This document shows, piece after piece, positions 1 to 6,092 of a stretch of DNA of 12,780 nucleotides (position 1 is its first letter; the number at the start of each line of letters is the position of its first letter). This stretch comes from Flavisolibacter sp. (lineage in GTDB: Bacteria; Bacteroidota; Bacteroidia; Chitinophagales; Chitinophagaceae), in assembly GCA_017745135.1 (NCBI GenBank), contig JAGIAB010000051.1, forward strand, positions 1-12,780, given 5' to 3'. The notes under the pieces were generated by a model. The model was not told the origin of the DNA and searched no databases. It was given only the letters and a program-made list of their open reading frames with translations. A program made the translations under genes and the position numbers.

Positions 1-1152
1 ACTTAGAATAACATTCATGCCTAACACAATTGCTTTTATATCTTCGTATGAAATACGAATCTTCGGAAATAGAGAAACGACTGCCGCGATTACAAATGTT
101 GGGTCACCATTTGCATGGTTCTCCGTCCATTTAGTTACAATTCCGTCATCTAAAAACTTAATTCTAGTAAATGGGCCCCACTGATCATCGTGGGCGTAGA
201 TTGTGGCAATATTGTCAGCTACCCATAACGTATTCTTTGACTGTTGGTAACTACCCGGACTTTCCTGCCTGAACCCGGAAACTGTTATTGCGTGTGATCG
301 ATATCCATTTGGTGTCGGAACCTGTATCACCAGAATAATGGGGATACCAATTCCCGAATACGCTCTTAGCATTTGCTTGAGCAAGCTTCCAGAGAAAACC
401 CTCTGACCGGTAGGTATCCTTTTCATATCTGGCTGCTTAACCTCGGAAACTAGGCCTGAACTTAAAATAGCTTGGCAAATTTGCAATACATTTAATCCTT
501 TGTTTGGGAAAAGTCGACTACCATCAGGCGAAATTTTATCTGCATCGTTTGTTATCTGACTTGGTGATCTATACACTGGATGAGAATCACCAGTCACTTT
601 ATTTAACATAGACCAGATAGAAGTGGTGGCGCATGCTGCAAGCACTCTGTCCTGTTCCTGAAACGCAAGGGACTCAACCTTAATTTCTCTGCCAAACAAA
701 TGAACCGTGTATGTTTTCAAGCCCCAAAAATAACGGCCGTGCATGTCTTTGCCTGCCTCGTATGTTTTAAGAACAGTGAAACCAATTGCATTTACAGGAA
801 TCGGCTTCACAACGACAAAGCCAAGATAATGTTGCCAGAATTCCTCACTTGATTCCGTCAACGCTTTTTCAAATTCTTCTGTATTGAAACTTGATGAAAA
901 GAAATGTACTCGTCGGCAAAACTTTGGGTACGGCTCAAAGCAAAGAGAGTAATATGACGCGTAATCATTGAAATAGTCCTTGCTTATATATTGATCCTCA
1001 ATTACTATTGTTTTTGCACAAATGCCACTAGGCCCCAAGTAGTATTTAAAATACGAGAAATGATTTTTTGATTTGATGACATCGGGGGTCGTATAGCGAT
1101 TAGCTAAAGATTCTGCAAGCGTATCATCGTTAAATCGGAGTACTGGGATCAA
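1..1152 (-). CDS. Papain-like cysteine peptidase-fold protein, partial (3' end beyond left edge)
   Basis: The frame is open for 384 codons and leaves the window without a stop. An in-frame TAA lies at 1165-1167 and the first ATG is far inside the protein, so I place the start at the TTG at 1150-1152 (protein begins MIPVLRFNDD); no clear ribosome site is visible. Residues 1-160 are an unrecognised N-terminal region rich in aromatics. From about residue 166 the layout fits a papain-like peptidase: a candidate nucleophile Cys174 in EQDRVLAACATTSIW, a candidate catalytic His287 in RSHAITVSGF, and an acidic site at 321-323 in YAHDDQWGPF. The Cys, His and acidic order is what I see; the fold call rests on general knowledge of papain-like domains. 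The substrate is unknown. It follows the 63-aa gene by 18 bases. It could be a defence or toxin-type peptidase, but nothing here proves activity. Confidence 0.72.
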   Translation of the reverse strand, partial: MIPVLRFNDDTLAESLANRYTTPDVIKSKNHFSYFKYYLGPSGICAKTIVIEDQYISKDYFNDYASYYSLCFEPYPKFCRRVHFFSSSFNTEEFEKALTESSEEFWQHYLGFVVVKPIPVNAIGFTVLKTYEAGKDMHGRYFWGLKTYTVHLFGREIKVESLAFQEQDRVLAACATTSIWSMLNKVTGDSHPVYRSPSQITNDADKISPDGSRLFPNKGLNVLQICQAILSSGLVSEVKQPDMKRIPTGQRVFSGSLLKQMLRAYSGIGIPIILVIQVPTPNGYRSHAITVSGFRQESPGSYQQSKNTLWVADNIATIYAHDDQWGPFTRIKFLDDGIVTKWTENHANGDPTFVIAAVVSLFPKIRISYEDIKAIVLGMNVILS

Positions 1153-1170
1153 GTCGCAGCAAGTTTAACA

Positions 1171-1362
1171 TTAAAATTGAACGACCGTCTTTAAACTTTC
1201 TGGATTTACCTCTTTAAGTTTAAGCGTTTCTTCCTGCTTCTTGTTGGTTTCAGATATCATCTTATTGACAGCCTTGTTGGTGTCCCGGATTTGAAAGGAC
1301 TGTAACGTTGAATTAGGTTTAAGTATGTTCGACAAATTTAATTTGGCCGTAGACATATTCAT
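1171..1362 (-). CDS. Small hypothetical protein upstream of the papain-like gene
   Basis: This is a 63-aa protein starting MNMSTAKLNL. A second ATG two codons in (1354-1356) is an alternative start. The middle is polar and Lys/Glu/Asn-rich (roughly residues 30-55), probably helical; there is no signal peptide, membrane segment or cysteine. It sits 18 bases before the papain-like gene in the same direction and has a promoter-like sequence 30 bases upstream, so the two probably form one transcript. I do not recognise the family. A regulatory or partner role for the peptidase-like protein is inference from position only. Confidence 0.55.
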   Translation of the reverse strand: MNMSTAKLNLSNILKPNSTLQSFQIRDTNKAVNKMISETNKKQEETLKLKEVNPESLKTVVQF

Positions 1363-1391
1363 TAGATCAAAGCATGTGAATAAAAACGGTG

Positions 1392-1422
1392 CAAAAGTAG
1401 TGAAAAACTAATTGATTTGAAA
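1392..1422 (-). promoter_or_regulatory. Putative Bacteroidota promoter for the 63-aa/papain-like pair
   Basis: Read on the minus strand, 1399-1392 is TACTTTTG, a full match to the Bacteroidota -7 consensus TAnnTTTG. Nineteen bases upstream, 1422-1419 is TTTC, three of four matches to the -33 TTTG box. Transcription would begin near 1385 and give a short leader to the ATG at 1362. The 173 bases between the SRAP stop and this gene (1363-1535) hold nothing else that I can identify and no obvious terminator for the SRAP unit. Confidence 0.5.
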
Positions 1423-1535
1423 GTTAAACAATTTAATCGGAAAAACAAAATCTTAAATAAATAGTCGTCAAGATATTATAAATAACAGGTAGTATTTCTT
1501 TGAATGTCAAAATATCGGTTCAGTTACAATTAGTT

Positions 1536-2420
1536 TTAAAATAGTCCTAACTGCTGGTCACCAGCAGGGACTGCCGTATTCAAATCTCCTCCTGGCACTT
1601 CCAACGGCGGAAGGTCATGGTAGTAGTAAGATTTTAAGGGATCATGAGAGCTCAAAAAATCTTTAGCTAACGTGTAATAATCTAATTCCTCATAAGGAAT
1701 TTGCCACGATGCAATTTCCTGAATTCTCTTTTCGTTTAAACTTCCAAAGATCCATTCCCAGGCAAGGCCATCTGAAAGCATTGTAGGTTGCCTCTCTTTT
1801 GTATTATGGATTTGCTTCATGAGCTGATTAGCCTTCGTCGTAACGATAGCCGCCGTATCAACAACTTCCCCGGTTTCCGCATCTTCCCATTGTTGCCAAA
1901 TCCCGGCCATCCAGAAAAACTCCCGGTCTTTTAAGCCAATCCTGTACGGGTACTTTACAGAAGTCTTTCTACGCTCACCTGTTTTTTTGTTTATTGGAAA
2001 AATATGACGCCACTCGTAAAAACCGGAAGATAAAAAAAGGCAGCGCCTGTCAATAGCTGCTTTTCGGTAGACTTTATTCTTAAACAAAATTTCCTCTGAA
2101 ACTGCATTTAAGAAATTCAATCCTTCCACAAAATTTCCTCTATGATCTTTATGTGGATATCTGCCCACATTTACCTGTTCCCTGGTTTCCCAAAATGGCC
2201 AGGTCAGAGGATCTGGAATAAACCCCCATTCCATTTGTACCAACTCTACATCTTCTTGTCCATTTTCTTTCTTTGTAGGGATCAACACAGCACTCTTCCC
2301 AAAATCAAAGCCATTAATTACGTCACGGTTTAGGAATTGGTATTTCGATACCAATTTCTCAAGATGCTTTAGTCGGATAAATTCATCGCGGGTAACCTTT
2401 TGCCCATTATAATAGCACAT
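1536..2420 (-). CDS. SRAP domain protein (SOS response-associated peptidase, YedK/HMCES family)
   Basis: Members of this family form a covalent thiazolidine link with abasic sites in single-stranded DNA and so shield them. The 294-aa protein begins MCYYNG, so after removal of Met1 the catalytic Cys2 is N-terminal. Other family residues are visible: Asn105 in LNAVSEE (family NARSET), Glu136 in GFYEW and His205 in IHNTKERQP (family H-x-RMP). A WGFIP motif at 65-69 matches the usual conserved WGL-P segment. The NAVSEE and His regions are more divergent than in E. coli YedK. The protein is longer than the roughly 220-aa core, with a Pro/Gly-rich tail (about 265-290) ending QQLGLF, which resembles a beta-clamp-binding motif. 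It is the last gene of a minus-strand unit, starting one base after the stop of the upstream 87-aa gene. Mobile elements often carry SRAP genes. Confidence 0.93.
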   Translation of the reverse strand: MCYYNGQKVTRDEFIRLKHLEKLVSKYQFLNRDVINGFDFGKSAVLIPTKKENGQEDVELVQMEWGFIPDPLTWPFWETREQVNVGRYPHKDHRGNFVEGLNFLNAVSEEILFKNKVYRKAAIDRRCLFLSSGFYEWRHIFPINKKTGERRKTSVKYPYRIGLKDREFFWMAGIWQQWEDAETGEVVDTAAIVTTKANQLMKQIHNTKERQPTMLSDGLAWEWIFGSLNEKRIQEIASWQIPYEELDYYTLAKDFLSSHDPLKSYYYHDLPPLEVPGGDLNTAVPAGDQQLGLF

Positions 2421-2421
2421 A

Positions 2422-2685
2422 TTATTGATCTTTTGATTTTAGATGTTCTTCAATTAATTTTCCTACGCCCTCAGCTTCCTGTTGACGCCCTTCAGGAACT
2501 GAAGTCCAAAAATTGCTTTTGTCAGCACCTTTAGCTTTTGTTATTACAATTGGTAATCTGGAACTACTAAAAGCTACCCTGAATGCAATAACTCGTGGAA
2601 GGTTCAGACGTTCGCAAGTTAACGTCACATTATGAGCAACAAAACTAAATTGTGTTCCAATCGAATCAAACGGATCTTTAGCCAT
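2422..2685 (-). CDS. Hypothetical protein between the 99-aa gene and SRAP
   Basis: I choose the ATG at 2683-2685, which shares one base with the TGA stop of the upstream 99-aa gene (TGATG); a GTG one codon earlier (2688) would also work. The product is 87 aa, with no signal peptide or membrane segment. Residues about 10-55 look like beta strands (alternating hydrophobics, FSFVAHNVTLTCERL then PIVITKAKG) and the C-terminal third is helical and charged. I do not recognise the family. The tight coupling with the SRAP gene suggests co-translation and perhaps a shared DNA-repair or DNA-maintenance role, but that is inference. Confidence 0.7.
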   Translation of the reverse strand: MAKDPFDSIGTQFSFVAHNVTLTCERLNLPRVIAFRVAFSSSRLPIVITKAKGADKSNFWTSVPEGRQQEAEGVGKLIEEHLKSKDQ

Positions 2686-2984
2686 CACCTTAAGTTTTCC
2701 AAATGATTTTTAATGGCCAGATTGAGTTCATCCAAAACTAAGCTGTCAATTTTAGGAAAATCTCGTGTTGGAAAATATAAATAATTGGAAGGATCGTATT
2801 GAAGCACGAAATTTAAACTCCCCTGATTTGGCTCAAGCATATAGCAATGTACTTGCTCAACATTTGGTACAGGCCCGTCAAATCCTGGAGTGTGGTCGAA
2901 ATGGAGGCTCGCGTAAAACCGGGCCTCCTCATTTTCCAGCAATACCTCGAAGTGCGAATTATTCGTCAGGTCTATTTTTTCCAT
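2685..2984 (-). CDS. Hypothetical 99-aa protein in the SRAP unit
   Basis: The ATG at 2982-2984 overlaps the stop codon of the preceding small gene (TAG at 2972-2974), and its own TGA overlaps the next start by one base, so the reading frames are packed as in a translationally coupled operon. The product is acidic and has no membrane segment or signal peptide. It has a central segment rich in aromatics (ARFYASLHFDHTPGFDG, then SNYLYFPTRDF) and a helical C-terminus. I do not recognise it. It is a probable soluble cytoplasmic protein co-expressed with SRAP. Confidence 0.68.
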   Translation of the reverse strand: MEKIDLTNNSHFEVLLENEEARFYASLHFDHTPGFDGPVPNVEQVHCYMLEPNQGSLNFVLQYDPSNYLYFPTRDFPKIDSLVLDELNLAIKNHLENLR

Positions 2985-3164
2985 AATTCAATATACATAA
3001 TTTCTGAGAATTCTATACCTAAGCAAGTTGCGGATATACTCCGCTGCAGGTCTGTTAGTGACTCCGTTTCATTTTTGATATAATACCAACACTGGCATTC
3101 CATGGGATCCTGGTTGCGTCGCAATCCATTCATCTATAGAATTAATGGCATCAACGCAAAACAT
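2972..3164 (-). pseudogene. Small gene, apparently split by a one-base frameshift in an A5 run
   Basis: Two overlapping minus-strand frames together look like one roughly 63-aa protein. Frame one starts at the ATG at 3162-3164 and runs 31 codons (SIDEWIATQPGSHGMPVLVL) to a TGA at 3069-3071. The adjacent frame continues from the same point (NETESLTDLQRSISATCLG) to a TAG at 2972-2974. The join falls at a run of five A residues (minus-strand CAAAAATG); one A fewer would fuse the two frames. The second frame alone also has its own ATG at 3131-3133 and could make a 53-aa protein, so an intact short gene is the alternative. The stop overlaps the start of the 99-aa gene, which argues it is the first gene of the SRAP unit. 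Family unknown. Confidence 0.45.
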
Positions 3165-3180
3165 TCTCTGTAAATGCCCT

Positions 3181-3213
3181 CAAAATAATTAATGGAACGA
3201 AGAACATAGCAAT
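3181..3213 (-). promoter_or_regulatory. Possible promoter for the SRAP unit
   Basis: On the minus strand, 3188-3181 is TTATTTTG (seven of eight to TAnnTTTG). ATTG lies at 3213-3210 with a 21-base spacer, within the 19-21 range usual for Bacteroidota -33/-7 promoters. Each box has one mismatch, so this is a weak call. It would place the start site just ahead of the ATG at 3164 and would fire away from the PRTRC operon. Confidence 0.3.
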
Positions 3214-3252
3214 AAGATTATTTCAAATGAAGCGGGTCAAAAGTGCAGCAAG

Positions 3253-3389
3253 GTAGCCACTCCCATTTTCCAGACCATTACGTAAAATGGCCAAATGGAA
3301 CCGCTCATTTTGATAACCGATTGTAAGCCTTCCGCACGCCCTCCGCAATTAATGCTATTTCCATTTGGCGCTCCATAAGGAGTGGCTTT
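3253..3389 (+). other. Nested inverted repeats forming a three-way junction, upstream of PRTRC operon
   Basis: Three stems can form together. The outer stem is AGCCACTCC (3255-3263) with GGAGTGGCT (3379-3387), nine perfect pairs. A side hairpin is CATTTT (3264-3269) with AAAATG (3284-3289), 14-base loop. The inner stem is GCCAAATGGAA (3290-3300) with TTCCATTTGGC (3359-3369), 11 perfect pairs. The stems abut with no unpaired bases between outer stem, hairpin and inner stem on the 5' side, as in a compact multibranch RNA. The enclosed 3301-3358 is GC-richer than its surroundings. It ends 67 bases before the PRTRC E start and is followed by a pyrimidine-rich stretch (3391-3420). It could be a 5' leader regulator, an independent RNA on either strand, or a DNA-level origin or protein-binding site. 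The 290 bases from 3165 to 3454 hold no convincing gene. Confidence 0.55.
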
Positions 3390-3454
3390 GTCCGTGCTTT
3401 CTTTTTTCCCTTTTTCTTTTGAAAATAATTTTTTAACGAACAAAACACGAACAG

Positions 3455-3967
3455 ATGGAAACAAACTTTTTTACACTACTCGCAGATTTACAACTTCAGG
3501 GCGATCTCATTATTTCTGTAAGAACGCTCCCGGACGAGGTGCAGACGATTTCTGTTTATTTGAAAAATGAGCAGTGCAATGACCCGGCACGTCATCGGAT
3601 AACACCATTCACTGCAACAGTAAAAGCAGCGGAACTGAACCGGGATTTCTTCCCTACACTAACTGAGCCTTTACAAGCCACTTCCTCGCTGATGCTAAAC
3701 ATGGAGGCGTATAACAGACAATTGAAAGAAGCAAAGGCGGCTTCTGCTATGGAAAAGGAAAACAAATCTAAAAAGGGTCAGGAGGAAGATGCAAAAACAA
3801 AACGTTTCAATGAGAGCATGAAAAAAGTAGAGGAACTGGACGCAGAGGGGAAACACAGGCAGGCTTTAGCGGCTTTACCTGATCCTGCTGAGTATCCCGA
3901 GCAAGCCGATGCGCTTGAAGAAAAAAGGAAGGCCCTGACAGAAAAATTTGCTCCCGAACTATTTTAA
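3455..3967 (+). CDS. PRTRC system protein E
   Basis: This is a 170-aa protein starting METNFFTLLADLQLQGDL. The N-terminal domain (about 1-80) has the pattern I associate with PRTRC E: an opening FF-x-L helix, a strand segment LIISVRTL, a Pro-rich centre and an ELNRDFF motif. The C-terminal half (about 84-165) is highly charged and Lys/Glu/Ala-rich and probably forms a long helix or coiled coil. No catalytic motif is visible and the biochemical role of PRTRC E is not known. It is first in the operon, 20 bases before PRTRC C. The ATG chosen is preceded by an A-rich leader; an internal start is unlikely because the family motif begins at once. Confidence 0.85.
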   Translation: METNFFTLLADLQLQGDLIISVRTLPDEVQTISVYLKNEQCNDPARHRITPFTATVKAAELNRDFFPTLTEPLQATSSLMLNMEAYNRQLKEAKAASAMEKENKSKKGQEEDAKTKRFNESMKKVEELDAEGKHRQALAALPDPAEYPEQADALEEKRKALTEKFAPELF

Positions 3968-3987
3968 TTACTCCAAAAACACTTACA

Positions 3988-4206
3988 ATGTTAATTACTA
4001 CTCAATTACAACGCGCTTTTCATTTTACCGACAAGGAACAGGAGATCCAATTAGCCGATCCCTCTATCACCTTTTCCCCTGAAGCCGTCCTGAACTTTTA
4101 CTCTAACACATATCCCATTCTGACAACGGCGCGAATTGAAGGGCCGGAAATCAAAAACGACAAACTCGTTTTCGTGTTTGTCACCACAATGGGGACCAAA
4201 GGATAA
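3988..4206 (+). CDS. PRTRC system protein C, ubiquitin-like (Prok_Ub type)
   Basis: This is a 72-aa protein. PRTRC C is, to my knowledge, grouped with the prokaryotic ubiquitin-like (beta-grasp) proteins, which are predicted to be activated by a linked ThiF/E1. The visible family features are LADPSITFSPEAVLNFYSN, then YPILTTARIEGPEI, a strand KLVFVFVT and the C-terminal GTKG. The last residue is Gly72 with nothing after it, so the C-terminus would be ready for adenylation without cleavage. The size matches the family. The position, just before F, B and ThiF, fits a conjugation cassette. Function as a protein modifier is prediction from fold and context, not shown by this sequence. Confidence 0.9.
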   Translation: MLITTQLQRAFHFTDKEQEIQLADPSITFSPEAVLNFYSNTYPILTTARIEGPEIKNDKLVFVFVTTMGTKG

Positions 4207-4211
4207 CAATC

Positions 4212-4388
4212 ATGAAAAAATTGAAGCCAAATAAAACAGTAAACATTGACAAAGAAGCAGAAGTATGGAAACTATATCAGCGATTTCACAAATTGATCGA
4301 CAAATTGAACAGCATCCCGGACGCAAGAGACGTTCGGGAAGATCAACTCCAAAGTGCGCCAGAGGATTTGACCCCAATGGTTTTTTAA
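4212..4388 (+). CDS. Small 58-aa protein inside the PRTRC operon
   Basis: An ATG at 4212 opens a 58-codon frame to a TAA at 4386-4388. It lies five bases after the PRTRC C stop and two bases before the best PRTRC F start (4391), so it fills exactly the gap between them. The product begins MKKLKPNKTVNID. It is basic at the start, helical in the middle (EAEVWKLYQRFHKLIDKL) and acidic toward the end. No cysteines, no membrane segment. Its presence argues against starting PRTRC F at the upstream ATG at 4265, which would overlap it by 124 bases in another frame. I do not recognise it; a small PRTRC-associated accessory protein is the natural reading. Confidence 0.7.
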   Translation: MKKLKPNKTVNIDKEAEVWKLYQRFHKLIDKLNSIPDARDVREDQLQSAPEDLTPMVF

Positions 4389-4390
4389 AA

Positions 4391-5368
4391 ATGGCATTTC
4401 TCCCTCTTTACAAATCTCCGGTACATGGAATAACTAACACTGAAAAGCAGTTCTTTCAATCTGCAAAGGCAGTCTGCAGGGAGTACGGTTGGAGAATGCC
4501 CAAAAGACCTCATCTGCCATTTCCGCACAACATAGCCAGTAGTTACGAAAGGATCAGCGACCAGATTTCAGAAGCCGGTTTGACCAGCATTTTAGCGCAT
4601 GACGACAATAATGAAACATGCATCGTAACCGTTGAGGAGTATAATACAAAATTCGATTTGTATTTCATTCCGCTCCGACCGATCTATAACATACTAAAGG
4701 ACGACAAGAATAAGAACATACGTCCTGCTGTTCTCGAAATCAGTCGGTATCTCTGTCATAATGCGGGTTTCGCTGGATTGATTAATGGCAGTTTTGCTTG
4801 GAATGAGTATGAGCGATTGGAAGAGTGGGCAGGAGAACAATTGGATAATCTCGAAGAAGGTGAGGACGAAGACTGTTGGCACGAACAGATAATAGCAGTA
4901 AAACAAGTGCAAACATTTGCCAGTAGTATATATCCCGATATGAACGTTCCGTTTTCGTCAAAAAGAATTAAATCGGCTATCGGCAAAATAGAAATCGAGG
5001 AGCAGTCCCCTATGGAGTTGAAAACAATTTGCAACGGGTTCATCGAACTGGCCGAAAAATTCCCGCAACATTCTTTATATACAAACATTCCCTCAGAATA
5101 TTTTGATCGTTACGACTATTATGAACTGGTGCGACTGGAGCAGTGGGCGTGTTTTTTTTGGTCTGACAACCATTTTCTCTTTGAACATTTTATGGAATGC
5201 GTAGAAGCCGATTTGCAGGAAAAGCCGACGAAAGAAGTGCCTCTTAAAATTCGTGTGTTCAATGCTGCTAACGAAATCCCTGTAACCAGTTTCGATTTTG
5301 AAGATCAGCTACTTGATCTTGTTCATCAATTTACTTGCTTTTTAAATGATTATGACTATGAAATTTAA
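4391..5368 (+). CDS. PRTRC system protein F
   Basis: I start at the ATG at 4391 (MAFLPLYKSPVHG), giving 325 aa. The frame is open upstream to an ATG at 4265, but that part is Arg/Ser-rich, unlike the rest, and overlaps the 58-aa gene. Features: IPLRPIYNIL around residues 98-107, which fits the PRTRC F pattern; a very acidic helical segment EQLDNLEEGEDED near the middle; and many Trp/Tyr residues. No catalytic motif is evident and the family has no established function. It overlaps PRTRC B by 23 bases, indicating coupled translation. Assignment is from overall pattern and operon position between C and B. Confidence 0.82.
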   Translation: MAFLPLYKSPVHGITNTEKQFFQSAKAVCREYGWRMPKRPHLPFPHNIASSYERISDQISEAGLTSILAHDDNNETCIVTVEEYNTKFDLYFIPLRPIYNILKDDKNKNIRPAVLEISRYLCHNAGFAGLINGSFAWNEYERLEEWAGEQLDNLEEGEDEDCWHEQIIAVKQVQTFASSIYPDMNVPFSSKRIKSAIGKIEIEEQSPMELKTICNGFIELAEKFPQHSLYTNIPSEYFDRYDYYELVRLEQWACFFWSDNHFLFEHFMECVEADLQEKPTKEVPLKIRVFNAANEIPVTSFDFEDQLLDLVHQFTCFLNDYDYEI

Positions 5369-6092
5369 TGATATTACCAACGACTTTAAGATTTCCTATC
5401 AGCCACACAAGGCGTTAGTATTCTATATGCAAAGCGAACATTCAGGGTATAATGACGGGCTTTATATAGAAAGCTATGATTTCTCTGAAGCCGGAACACC
5501 CATGAATGCACACCCATTGTCAAAAAATGAAATAGCGAGGCTCCGAAAAATGTTTGAACAGAAAAATGACCCCAAGCAACGTTTTTTGCATTTCAATGGA
5601 ATAATCCCCGAAAATCTGCTTCATGTAGATTTTACACCAAATGAAGAACGTGTAATTTGGTACACGACACCAGGTATGCAAACAATGTTTTTTATTCAAT
5701 CTCTTGGCATCGATGATGGGGTTGCAAAAGTACCCGGCCTTGTATGGGTTGCGTCAAAACATGACCTGAAAATCTTTGCGACTAAAATTAAAGTGAGACC
5801 CGACCAGAACACACCACTATTCCACGCTCCCTTTTTTAATATGTACAAGACTGGTGCTGTTTGTTTGGGTAACGTTCCGGTAAGTTTTACCAATGACGAA
5901 AGCCTTCAGGATTTTATCCAAAAATGGCAGATTTATTTCTGGGGTAGTCGGTTCTCACATCTTATCGACAATCATCAGCCCGTTAAAACTAACATCATCC
6001 AACTTTGGCAACAGCAGACCGTAAAAAATAACGTATTCCCGGTTTCAGTGCTAAATCCCGCAAAACTTTTACTTAAAAACCTTTTACCGTGA
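5346..6092 (+). CDS. PRTRC system protein B, E2-like (Prok-E2 family D type)
   Basis: To my knowledge PRTRC B belongs to the predicted prokaryotic E2/UBC-like families. The longest frame is 248 aa; ATGs at 5346, 5352 and 5358 all lie inside the end of PRTRC F, and the third (MKFNDITNDF) may be the true start. The candidate catalytic site is Cys173 in FFNMYKTGAVCLGNVPV (numbered from 5346), which resembles the E2 arrangement of an Asn and hydrophobic strand before G-x-x-C-L. A WVASKHDLKIFATK strand pair precedes it and a helical tail with WQIYFWGSRFSHL follows. It would accept the activated ubiquitin-like protein from the ThiF protein encoded next; that pathway is inference. Its TGA overlaps the GTG start of ThiF (GTGA). 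Confidence 0.88.
   Translation: MIMTMKFNDITNDFKISYQPHKALVFYMQSEHSGYNDGLYIESYDFSEAGTPMNAHPLSKNEIARLRKMFEQKNDPKQRFLHFNGIIPENLLHVDFTPNEERVIWYTTPGMQTMFFIQSLGIDDGVAKVPGLVWVASKHDLKIFATKIKVRPDQNTPLFHAPFFNMYKTGAVCLGNVPVSFTNDESLQDFIQKWQIYFWGSRFSHLIDNHQPVKTNIIQLWQQQTVKNNVFPVSVLNPAKLLLKNLLP

Noticed and set aside
3237..3464. Minus-strand 75-codon frame across the inverted-repeat element
   Set aside because: Its translation follows the nested inverted repeats and U-rich tract, lacks a protein-like pattern, and overlaps the start of PRTRC E. The structure explains the sequence better.
4265..4390. Longer PRTRC F start at the ATG at 4265
   Set aside because: It overlaps the 58-aa gene in another frame and adds an Arg/Ser-rich stretch unlike the rest of F.
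4694..5088. Minus-strand frames of 72 and 110 codons inside PRTRC F
   Set aside because: They are antisense shadows of a clear PRTRC F coding region, with no supporting signals.
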